6,504 nt of DNA from an uncultured Prevotella sp. (GCA_900551055.1 URUK01000061.1:1-6504), one strand, 5' to 3'. Positions 1 to 5,646 are shown, numbered from the stretch's first letter. Translations and numbers: made by a program. Notes: generated by a model from the sequence alone, not told the origin.

Positions 1-50
1 TCATTGATAAAAGCAGGCTTATTGCATAAGATTATTATACCGAACTCACG

Positions 51-122
51 TTAAAACCCTATAACCGCACAACCTTAAAACCCTATAACCGCACAACCTC
101 AAAACCGTATAACCTCAAAACC
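51..122. repeat. Array of nine 8-bp units ending in AACC
   Basis: Read in register from 51, every octamer ends in AACC. The order is TTAAAACC, CTATAACC, GCACAACC, the same three again, then TCAAAACC, GTATAACC, TCAAAACC. This gives a perfect 24-bp tandem duplication (51-74 and 75-98) followed by two degenerate 16-bp steps. The array ends two bases before the reductase stop codon, so on the minus strand it lies immediately 3' of that gene and reads as repeats starting with GGTT. No terminator stem is visible in it. The remaining bases 1-50 show no feature I can support. The periodicity is seen directly; its function is unknown. Confidence 0.85.
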
Positions 123-124
123 GT

Positions 125-970
125 TTAATGTATTTTGTAAGAGCCTATTCCGCGCACTGTCTGCAAGTCCATGTCGTCGTAGATGGGGCTTCGGCCAGTG
201 TCGAGTGTTGCCATGCGGCGCATCTCCTCGTCGTTAAGCGTGAAGTCGAAGATGGCGAAGTTCTCCGCCATGCGCTCCTTGCGCACGCTCTTCGGGATGA
301 CAACCACGCCGCGCTGGTTGAGCCACCGCAGTATGACTTGCCCCACAGTCTTGCCGTGATGGTCGGCTATGGCCTTGATTGTAGGGTTGTTGAATATGTC
401 GCGCTGGCCTTCGGCGAAGGGCGCCCATGCCTCGTGCTGTATGCCTTCCTGCCGCATGAAGGCGTTAGCCTGCTACTGTTGGAAGAAGGGGTTGGTCTCA
501 ATCTGGTTCACGGCCGGCTTCACCTCGTTGTGCAGGAAGAGGTCTTGCAGTCGCTCGTTGGTGAAGCTCGTCACGCCGATGGCGCGTATGCGGCCCTCCT
601 TGTACAGCCTTTCGGCGGCGCGCCATGCGGCGTAGTAGTTGCCGTAAGGCTTGTGCAGCAGGTACAGGTCCAGGTAGTCGAGGCCGAGCTTCTTCATCGA
701 CAGGTCGAAGGCGCGCAGCGCGTCGTCATACTCATAGTCCTGAACCCACAGCTTGGTGGTGACGAACACGTCCTCGCGCCGCAGTCCGCTGCTGCGCAGG
801 GCCGCACCTGTTTCCTCCTCGTTGAAGTACGATGCTGCCGTGTCAATCATCCTGTAGCCCGTTTCCAATGCGTCGCTCACGCAGCGTTCCGTATCGTTCT
901 TGGGTATCTGGTACACTCCGAAACCCACTGTCGGCATCATTACGCCGTTGTTAAGTCTTACTTCTTTCAT
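125..970 (-). pseudogene. Aldo/keto reductase interrupted by an in-frame amber codon
   Basis: This is an NADPH-dependent aldo/keto reductase (AKR) of cytoplasmic (alpha/beta)8-barrel type, which would reduce aldehydes or ketones; the substrate is not evident. Reading from ATG at 970, the catalytic tetrad is present: D43 and Y48 (in IDTAASY), K73 (TTKLW) and H106 (LLHKP). The motif NQIETNPFFQQ then runs into TAG at codon 166 (bases 475-473). The same frame continues without another lesion through WAPFAEG (about 182-188) and the cofactor-binding IPKS (about 225-228) to a TAA. The full length of about 281 codons is normal for the family. Without readthrough the 165-residue product lacks the C-terminal barrel strands and the cofactor phosphate site, so it should be inactive. 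The flanking sequence is intact, which suggests a recent nonsense change (for example CAG to TAG), suppression, or a base error. The gene is divergent from araC. Confidence 0.85.
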
Positions 971-1016
971 TTTCTTGCGTTATTTGTTGTTCATGTAAAT
1001 CTGTCTGTTTACGGTT

Positions 1017-1025
1017 GCAAAGTTA
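1017..1025 (-). promoter_or_regulatory. Candidate -7 element of the reductase promoter
   Basis: On the minus strand the sequence TAACTTTGC matches the Bacteroidetes primary sigma -7 consensus TAnnTTTG. A weak -33 candidate (TTTCATG) lies about 18 bp upstream. Transcription would start near 1010, giving a leader of about 40 nt before the A-rich start region at 970. The assignment rests on consensus match and position only. Confidence 0.55.
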
Positions 1026-1035
1026 CACCCAGGTT

Positions 1036-1058
1036 GCATGAAACATGTTATGAAAAGC
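1036..1058. promoter_or_regulatory. Possible operator between the divergent promoters
   Basis: ATGAAA occurs twice in the same orientation 12 bp apart (1038-1043 and 1050-1055), around the palindrome AACATGTT (1042-1049). The segment lies just upstream of the reductase -7 element and of the araC promoter. AraC-family proteins often bind direct repeats in such positions, so this is a candidate operator. The repeats are short enough to arise by chance. Confidence 0.25.
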
Positions 1059-1092
1059 GTGGAATGATTTTCACTTTTCGTGGATTTTTCAG

Positions 1093-1100
1093 TATATTTG
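1093..1100 (+). promoter_or_regulatory. Candidate -7 element of the araC promoter
   Basis: TATATTTG matches TAnnTTTG exactly. The T-rich segment at about 1067-1080 (TTTTCAC, TTTTCG) can serve as a weak -33 region. A start near 1107 would give the araC mRNA an unusually long leader of about 200 nt. That leader would carry the whole 22-bp repeat array. No better promoter is visible between the array and the araC start. Confidence 0.5.
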
Positions 1101-1169
1101 CATGTCGTAGCAGGCTTATGGCATGTCGCCCGGCGGCTTGTCGGTAATTTGCTTATGGCCAACCGTGCC

Positions 1170-1257
1170 GCAAAAGGCCGTCAACGGCGTTGCAAAAGGT
1201 GGCCTTTTACACGCTGAAAGACCGTCTTTTGCATCGTAAAAGGCCACCTTTTGCAAG
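1170..1257. repeat. Four tandem 22-bp units, mostly palindromic, forming a 21-bp hairpin
   Basis: Four units start at 1170, 1192, 1214 and 1236, an exact 22-bp period, with a core like AAAAGGnnnCCTTTT. The cores at 1194-1208, 1216-1230 and 1238-1252 are each small palindromes. Unit 1 shares only the left half (GCAAAAGGCCGTC). Arms 1190-1210 and 1236-1256 are also perfect 21-bp inverted complements around a 25-nt loop. The loop contains the smaller stem of unit 3. The array lies in the presumed araC leader, 49 bp before the start codon. It may be a dispersed palindromic element. I half-recall similar GCAAAAGG...CCTTTTGC repeats in Prevotella genomes but cannot verify that here. Confidence 0.85.
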
Positions 1258-1306
1258 ACATCGGGCAACAGCTTGACAATCAAAGGGTTACGAACCGTTA
1301 CGGGAA

Positions 1307-2251
1307 ATGCGGCATATCGCCGCACAAACAGACATGACGCTTATGGAGAACAACCAGGAACAGTTTTACAAAAAGGGAGAAGACGCGGCGACCGGCATAG
1401 TCTTTGCCGACGCCGTTACAGGCTTCGCCGACGCCCAAAGGCCGGGATGCGTGCTGCACATACTGTGCCTGCACGGCGGCATGAGCTTCATGCTGCACGA
1501 CGTGAGGTACAACGTTGCGCCGCAGGATTACGTCATACTGCCCAACGCCGCACTCGCGTCAGGCTTCAACGGGTCGTCTGATGTGAAGGCAATCGTCATG
1601 AGCCTGTCAGAGGCTCTTGTCGCCTCGTTGGCACTCCGCAGCAACTACGGCGTCATAGGGCACTTGTCGCTGCTGCAAAACCCGGTGATGAAGCTGTCAG
1701 ACGACGACTTCGCCGTGTGCCGCGAGGCCATGCTCGGCCTGCGGCGGCGCATCGAGGGCAGCGCCGGACACCTGTTCCGCAGCGAGATGCTGTCACATCT
1801 GCTCATGGCACACATACTCGACCTATACGACATTCACGCGCGCGGACGCTCATTGACGGATGTACCCGAACGCGCGAGGCAGCTGCTCGGCAGGTTCATC
1901 GGGATGCTTTACGGCGGCGAATACATGACCCACCGCGGCCTTGAGCACTACGCCTCGCGCCTCTGCGTCACGCCGCATTACCTCTCGGAGGTGTGCCGCA
2001 AGGCCAGCGGAAAGCCTGCGTCGTACTGGATTGACCGCTTTGCGCTAAACGGGATAACACGCCTTCTGCTCGAAAAGGACATGCCGCTGGCCGACGTGGC
2101 GGAGCGTATGAACTTCTCGTCGTTGTCGTATTTCAGCCGTTACGTGCAGAAACATACAGGCCTGTCACCTTCAGACTATCGCCGGGCGCACGCAAGGCAT
2201 GGCGGCACAGCGGCGCATGCGAATGTGAAAATACGAAAAAATAAGGCATGA
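1307..2251 (+). CDS. AraC-family transcriptional regulator
   Basis: This is a cytoplasmic DNA-binding regulator. The C-terminal third is a typical AraC/XylS domain. The first helix-turn-helix lies at about residues 211-232 (GLEHYASRLCVTPHYLSEVC). The second lies at about 259-283 (PLADVAERMNFSSLSYFSRY), followed by the family motif HTGLSPSDYRR. The N-terminal 180 residues look like a cupin-type sensor with VAPQDYVILPN, which could bind a small ligand; the ligand is not evident. At 314 residues the length is normal for the family. The start is uncertain: ATG at 1307 is the longest, but ATGs at 1334 and 1343 (MENNQEQ) are equally plausible, and none has a clear ribosome binding site. GTTACG occurs twice 10 bp apart just upstream (1287-1302). 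The gene diverges from the reductase, which suggests, without proving, that it controls that gene. Confidence 0.9.
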   Translation: MRHIAAQTDMTLMENNQEQFYKKGEDAATGIVFADAVTGFADAQRPGCVLHILCLHGGMSFMLHDVRYNVAPQDYVILPNAALASGFNGSSDVKAIVMSLSEALVASLALRSNYGVIGHLSLLQNPVMKLSDDDFAVCREAMLGLRRRIEGSAGHLFRSEMLSHLLMAHILDLYDIHARGRSLTDVPERARQLLGRFIGMLYGGEYMTHRGLEHYASRLCVTPHYLSEVCRKASGKPASYWIDRFALNGITRLLLEKDMPLADVAERMNFSSLSYFSRYVQKHTGLSPSDYRRAHARHGGTAAHANVKIRKNKA

Positions 2252-2297
2252 AAGCAAAAAAGATGTGATTTTATTCGTGAAATAACGGGAAATAAGA

Positions 2298-2305
2298 TAA
2301 TTTTG
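2298..2305 (+). promoter_or_regulatory. Candidate -7 element for the tRNA and exb operon
   Basis: TAATTTTG fits TAnnTTTG. The predicted start near 2312 would leave a 5' leader of about 28 nt before the tRNA. The -33 candidate (TTCGTG, 2274-2279) is poor. This is the only promoter-like sequence found between araC and exbB, so it may serve both the tRNA and the downstream operon. The 89 bp after araC show no clear terminator. Confidence 0.5.
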
Positions 2306-2340
2306 CAAGCCGTAAGTCAAGCTTCATTCCGAAGTTTCAG

Positions 2341-2428
2341 GGAGAGATGCTCGAGTGGCTTAAGAGGCACGCCTGGAAAGCGTGTAGCCGGCAAAACTGG
2401 CACGGGGGTTCGAATCCCCCTCTCTCCG
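2341..2428 (+). tRNA. tRNA-Ser (anticodon GGA)
   Basis: The acceptor stem pairs GGAGAGA (2341-2347) with TCTCTCC (2421-2427), leaving discriminator G at 2428. The anticodon arm pairs CACGC with GCGTG around the loop CTGGAAA, so the anticodon is GGA (2375-2377), which reads UCC and UCU serine codons. A long variable arm (TAGCCGGCAAAACTGGC) marks it as class II. The T arm has the GTTCGAATC core between GGGG and CCCC stems. The 88-nt length is normal for tRNA-Ser, and CCA is not encoded. Confidence 0.97.
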
Positions 2429-2451
2429 CGAATGTTTTAATTTTTGAAGGT

Positions 2452-3315
2452 ATGGACAATCTGTTTGTCAAGATTGCAATAATCACACTCCTTTTTTTCT
2501 CCCCATGCCGTTATGCCGGTGCCCAGGATGGCGCTCCGCAGGCTCATGTTGCGGCTTCAGTGGCCGACACTTCGATGACTGTCGGTGCTGATACGACCGC
2601 CGGGGGGATGGCTGACGACACGCTGGGGCTTGACTATGCCGAGGTGCCTGACTCGGTTTTGACGCCCGTCGAGAGCGCAGGTTTCCACAAGATGCTCAAG
2701 ACAAAATACATCGAAGGCAGCGCGGGCTTCATGTCGTTCGTGGCTCTGGCCTTGGTGCTCGGCCTTGCCTTCTGCATCGAGCGCATCATATACCTTACCC
2801 TTTCGGAGATTAATGCCAAGCGGCTGATGGCCGACCTTGAGGCGCAGGTGATGCAGGGCGACATCGAAGGGGCGATGAAAGTGTGCGGCGAGACACGCGG
2901 CCCGGTGGCTTCTATCTGCTATCAGGGCCTTGCCCGGATAGACGAAACGATGGAAGACATCGAGCGCAGCATAACGTCTTACGGCGCGGTGCAGGCCGCC
3001 AACCTTGAAAAGGGCTGCTCGTGGATAACCTTGTTCATTGCGATGGCTCCCTCGTTGGGCTTCCTCGGCACTGTAATCGGCATGGTGATGGCTTTCGAGC
3101 AGATACAGCAGGCCGGCGACATAAGCCCCACAATCGTGGCCGCCGGCATGAAGGTGGCGCTCATAACGACCATCTTCGGACTTATTGCGGCACTGATTTT
3201 GCAGGTGTTCTATAATTACATACTGTCCAAGATAGAGCATATCACGAGCCAGATGGAGGAGTCGGCCATCACGCTTCTGGACATAATAATGAAATACAAA
3301 CTTACACGGCAATGA
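2452..3315 (+). CDS. exbB: ExbB/TolQ/MotA-family proton channel protein
   Basis: This inner-membrane channel subunit works with ExbD to use the proton gradient, typically to energise TonB-dependent outer-membrane transport. The 287-residue protein starts with a signal-like segment (hydrophobic 5-17, possible cleavage after AGA near 24). A low-complexity A/D/T-rich region follows to about 75. TM segments lie at about 93-115, 191-216 and 235-256. The conserved APSLGFLGTVIGMVMAF (199-215) and the preceding cytoplasmic region are diagnostic. I chose ATG 2452 because an in-frame ATG at 2347 lies inside the tRNA and would make the N-terminus a tRNA translation. A short GAAGG precedes the chosen start. 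The stop overlaps the next gene by ATGA. The extended periplasmic N-terminus is common in Bacteroidetes ExbB proteins. The lack of a nearby tonB leaves its partner open. Confidence 0.92.
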   Translation: MDNLFVKIAIITLLFFSPCRYAGAQDGAPQAHVAASVADTSMTVGADTTAGGMADDTLGLDYAEVPDSVLTPVESAGFHKMLKTKYIEGSAGFMSFVALALVLGLAFCIERIIYLTLSEINAKRLMADLEAQVMQGDIEGAMKVCGETRGPVASICYQGLARIDETMEDIERSITSYGAVQAANLEKGCSWITLFIAMAPSLGFLGTVIGMVMAFEQIQQAGDISPTIVAAGMKVALITTIFGLIAALILQVFYNYILSKIEHITSQMEESAITLLDIIMKYKLTRQ

Positions 3316-3854
3316 AGACGCTGCATGGAGGAATAGGCGGATTGACGGCGGAGCAGGTGTCAACGCGCGTGCTCTACGTGCTTGTTGCACTGGCGGTTGT
3401 TGTCTTCGGTGCGTTTTTCCTTATAGGATATGACGTTCCGTATGAGGACAACCCTGAGTTCAACGCTCCGCAGCTTACCGACCTTGTGCTTGTTTTCATG
3501 TATGTGCTCGTGCTTCTTGCCGCCTTGCTCGCCGTTGCCGCCGTTGCAATCAGCTTCAAGGCAAGGGACAGGTCGCAGGGAAAGGTCAACAACATACCGG
3601 CTGCGAAGATAGCTTGGGGTACTGCGGGGCTGCTCGTGGCAAGCCTTCTGGTTACGTTCCTGTTAGGTTCGGCGGAGCCGGTGCCGGTCAACGGCGTGCC
3701 TTATACCGACGTGTTCTGGCTGAAAGCCACCGATATGTTCATCAATACCTCGCTCGTGCTGCTGGCCGTGGCCGTATGCGGCGTGGCCTTCGGCCTTTCG
3801 GGGTATAGCAGGAAGATAGGAAAAAGGAAGTTAAAGAATGTAGAGAAGTTATAG
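3312..3854 (+). CDS. Four-TM membrane protein of the exb operon, function unknown
   Basis: I recognise no named domain. The 180-residue protein has four hydrophobic segments at about 20-40, 56-82, 100-118 and 143-164. Short charged loops lie between them, including a basic loop (KARDRSQGK) after TM2 and a basic tail (SRKIGKRKLKNVEKL). It overlaps exbB by four bases (ATGA), which suggests translational coupling and membership in the same inner-membrane complex. As I recall, Bacteroidetes exb operons often carry an unnamed membrane protein between exbB and exbD, so this may be an accessory subunit. Its last nine codons (KLKNVEKL and the stop) lie inside the left arm of the 41-bp inverted repeat, so the C-terminus may have been reshaped by repeat insertion or growth. 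Without the repeat the protein would probably end differently. Confidence 0.85.
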   Translation: MKTLHGGIGGLTAEQVSTRVLYVLVALAVVVFGAFFLIGYDVPYEDNPEFNAPQLTDLVLVFMYVLVLLAALLAVAAVAISFKARDRSQGKVNNIPAAKIAWGTAGLLVASLLVTFLLGSAEPVPVNGVPYTDVFWLKATDMFINTSLVLLAVAVCGVAFGLSGYSRKIGKRKLKNVEKL

Positions 3855-3941
3855 AAGTTAAAGCCAAATGTCTTGCTGTTGTGCAATCTGGCAAAGGTAA
3901 TGGCTTTAACTTCTATAACTTCTCTACATTCTTTAACTTCC
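3826..3941. repeat. 41-bp perfect inverted repeat made of 9-bp units
   Basis: Arms 3826-3866 and 3901-3941 are exact reverse complements around a 34-nt loop. Each arm consists of four 9-bp units. The left arm has GAAGTTAAA, GAATGTAGA, GAAGTTATA and GAAGTTAAA (3827-3862). The right arm holds the complements (3905-3940). The left arm also encodes the end of the four-TM protein and its TAG stop. In mRNA it would form a very stable hairpin between that gene and the first exbD, with no U-run after it. This does not look like a standard intrinsic terminator. It may act as a processing or stability element, or be a mobile palindromic repeat. Confidence 0.92.
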
Positions 3942-3960
3942 CGGATAAAATTGAATTGGG

Positions 3961-4497
3961 ATGATTTTGCATCGTGAAAGGCGTACAGTGCCGCAGCTTA
4001 ACACCACATCTACGGCTGACATATCGTTCATCCTGCTGGTGTTTTTCCTTATCATGACGTCCATGGACGCTGACAAGGGGCTACAACGCATGCTTCCGCC
4101 GATGCCCGACGAGACACGGCAGGAGGCAGCCGACGTGGAACGCGGCAATGTCTTGTCACTCGCCATCACGGCGGACAACCGCCTTATGGCCGACGGAAAG
4201 CCTCTCGGATTGGGCGATGCGCGCCGCCGGGTGATGTCGTTTGTCGCTCATTCTGCCGACCGCAGCAGCCATGTCATAGCCCTGGAAGTTGACCGCCAAG
4301 CGTCTTATGATGTGTATTTCAGTTTGCAGAACGAGATTGTTGCCGCCTACAACGAACTCCGCAACGGCTATGCCGTCAGGAAATATGGCCGTCCTTACGC
4401 CCAATGTACGCCCGAACAGCGTGCCGAAGTGAGGGATTATTATCCGCAACGCATCACTGAAACGTCCGCCGGTGCAGGGGAAGGAGGTGGCAGATGA
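3961..4497 (+). CDS. exbD: ExbD/TolR-family biopolymer transport protein (first copy)
   Basis: This is the stator partner of ExbB in the inner membrane. The short cytoplasmic N-terminus (RERRTVPQLNTTSTADIS) leads into a single TM segment at about 19-35. That segment carries the essential proton-carrying aspartate of the family at D20 (STADISFILLVFFLIMTSMD). A periplasmic domain of about 140 residues follows and ends in a glycine-rich tail. At 178 residues it is longer than typical ExbD (about 140). Lengthened forms in which LQRMLPPMP follows the TM are, as I recall, common in Bacteroidetes. It starts 19 bp after the 41-bp hairpin, with GAATTGGG before the ATG but no clear Shine-Dalgarno. The second exbD overlaps its stop by ATGA, so the two are probably made together, possibly as a heterodimer. 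Confidence 0.9.
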   Translation: MILHRERRTVPQLNTTSTADISFILLVFFLIMTSMDADKGLQRMLPPMPDETRQEAADVERGNVLSLAITADNRLMADGKPLGLGDARRRVMSFVAHSADRSSHVIALEVDRQASYDVYFSLQNEIVAAYNELRNGYAVRKYGRPYAQCTPEQRAEVRDYYPQRITETSAGAGEGGGR

Positions 4498-4961
4498 GCC
4501 TCTTCCGCCGACAAAGACGCGAGGTGCCGATGCTCAATACGGCGGCCTTGCCCGACCTGATATTCACCGTGTTGTTCTTCTTCATCACCGTGACACACAT
4601 GAGGGAAGTCACTTTGAAGGTGAAATACCGTGTGCCGGAGGGCACGGAGCTTACCCGTCTTGTCAAGAAATCAGCCGTTACATATATTTATATAGGCCGT
4701 CCCACCGACGAGATGCGCCGTACCGTTGGCGACGGCACGCGCATACAGATTAACGACAAGTATGCAGGCATTGACGATGTGACCGACTATGTTGCCGATG
4801 AACGCCGTCGTATGTCGCCGGAAGATGCCGGTGCGATGAGCGTTTCGATAAAGGCTGACCGCGGAACGGAGATGGGCGTGATGTCGGATGTACGCCAGGC
4901 GTTGCGCCGTGCCGGTGCGCTCAGGGTGAATTATTCGGCCACCCAAAAGGGCGGAAAATAA
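4494..4961 (+). CDS. exbD: ExbD/TolR-family biopolymer transport protein (second copy)
   Basis: This 155-residue second ExbD paralog has a basic N-terminus (FRRQRREVPMLNTAALPD) and one TM at about 20-36. The conserved aspartate is D21 (LPDLIFTVLFFFITVTHM). The periplasmic domain (about 37-150) ends in ADRGTEMGVMSDVRQALRRAG, the usual ExbD C-terminal helix region. It overlaps the first exbD by ATGA, so coupled translation is likely; the preceding GGAGGTGGCAG includes a strong GGAGG about 8 bases upstream of the start. The TM motif differs from the first copy (ALPDLIF instead of TADISFI), so the two are not a recent duplication. It is the last gene of the operon; no tonB follows before the hairpin at 4962. 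Confidence 0.9.
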   Translation: MSLFRRQRREVPMLNTAALPDLIFTVLFFFITVTHMREVTLKVKYRVPEGTELTRLVKKSAVTYIYIGRPTDEMRRTVGDGTRIQINDKYAGIDDVTDYVADERRRMSPEDAGAMSVSIKADRGTEMGVMSDVRQALRRAGALRVNYSATQKGGK

Positions 4962-4985
4962 TTCCTGCTTTTCAGGAAAAGTTTT
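4962..4985 (+). terminator. Probable terminator of the exb operon
   Basis: TTCCTG (4962-4967) pairs with CAGGAA (4973-4978) around a 5-nt loop. It starts right after the exbD stop and is followed by AAGTTTT. The stem is short (6 bp) and the T-run modest, so efficiency is uncertain. A second inverted repeat (ATCGTAAG/CTTACGAT, 4993-5020) follows and could contribute. Confidence 0.5.
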
Positions 4986-4992
4986 AATCTAT

Positions 4993-5054
4993 ATCGTAAG
5001 GATGAAAAATTGCTTACGATTTGTTGCAAAAAACATAAAATTATCGTATCTTTG
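4993..5054 (+). promoter_or_regulatory. Promoter and likely autoregulatory sites of the Lrp-type gene
   Basis: TATCTTTG (5047-5054) matches the -7 consensus TAnnTTTG, and TTG at 5024-5026 lies 20 bp upstream as a -33 element, making this the best-formed promoter in the window. The core ATCGTA appears three times around it: at 4993-4998, inverted at 5015-5020, and at 5043-5048 overlapping the -7 element. The first two are part of an 8-bp inverted repeat. Lrp/AsnC proteins commonly repress their own genes through several sites, so these are reasonable candidates. Transcription would start near 5061. Confidence 0.6.
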
Positions 5055-5140
5055 TGCCGGACAATAGGCAATATGTGTTTGGCGTAAAGCCATTTACCGG
5101 ATTGTTCTGATTTAATATTAAGAGTAAAATATCAATACAA

Positions 5141-5635
5141 ATGGCACATCACAATTTAGATTCATTAGACAAGAAAATCCTTAAACTGATAGCTGAAGAC
5201 GCAAGGATACCGTTCTTGGAGGTGGCTCGTTCGTGCAATGTAAGCGGTGCGGCCATCCATCAACGCATACAGAAACTTAACAACATGGGCGTACTGAAGG
5301 GGTCGAAGTTCATCATCGACCCGGAGAAAATCGGCTACGAGACGTGCGCCTACATGGGTTTGAACCTTAAGAACCCGGAAAGGTTTGACGAGGTTGTTGA
5401 CGAGTTGAAGAAAATTCCGGAAGTTGTCGAGTGCCATTACACCACCGGCGACTATGACATGTTCATCAAGATATACGCCGTCAACAACCATCATCTGCTC
5501 AACATCATCCATGACCGCTTGCAGCCTCTTGGCCTTTCGAGGAGCGAAACAATAATTTCGTTCAACTCGGCGTTCAGCCGCCAGCTGCCGATTGTCGACA
5601 TGCCGGTTGACAATACGGATTCTGTCGATGAGTAA
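5141..5635 (+). CDS. Lrp/AsnC-family transcriptional regulator
   Basis: This cytoplasmic regulator typically responds to amino acids and forms dimers or octamers. The N-terminal winged helix-turn-helix begins with LDSLDKKILKLIAEDAR. The HTH lies at about residues 25-52, with recognition helix SGAAIHQRIQKLNNMG. A RAM (effector and oligomerisation) domain covers about 65-145, including the family motif TTGDYDMFIKI (101-111). At 164 residues the length is normal. The start follows an AT-rich leader without Shine-Dalgarno, as is usual in this phylum. The leader of about 80 nt can fold: GGACAAT at 5059 pairs with ATTGTTC at 5101, enclosing a small TGGC/GCCA stem. A remnant gene starts 11 bp after the stop with a good Shine-Dalgarno, so the two probably formed an operon. 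The effector cannot be told from sequence. Confidence 0.92.
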   Translation: MAHHNLDSLDKKILKLIAEDARIPFLEVARSCNVSGAAIHQRIQKLNNMGVLKGSKFIIDPEKIGYETCAYMGLNLKNPERFDEVVDELKKIPEVVECHYTTGDYDMFIKIYAVNNHHLLNIIHDRLQPLGLSRSETIISFNSAFSRQLPIVDMPVDNTDSVDE

Positions 5636-5646
5636 GTGGAGGTTTC

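Noticed and set aside
1..54. Open frame from the window edge to TAA at 52-54, possible tail of an upstream gene
   Set aside because: Seventeen codons without motif or context cannot be told from chance, and another frame in the same stretch also reaches a stop.
128..1147. Long plus-strand open frame of 339 codons
   Set aside because: It is antisense to the aldo/keto reductase, whose motifs are unmistakable. The translated frame shows no family resemblance and runs on through the promoter region, so it is a GC-driven shadow.
1170..1257. CRISPR-like array at the 22-bp repeats
   Set aside because: The units are contiguous palindromes with no unique spacers, and there are no cas genes.
2341..2428. 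tRNA-Ser as an attachment site for an integrated element
   Set aside because: No integrase and no repeat of the tRNA 3' end are visible, and conserved operon genes follow directly.
2557..3390. Minus-strand open frame of 277 codons
   Set aside because: It lies antisense to exbB, which has clear TM segments and family motifs. The antisense product is rich in H, R and A, typical of a shadow frame.
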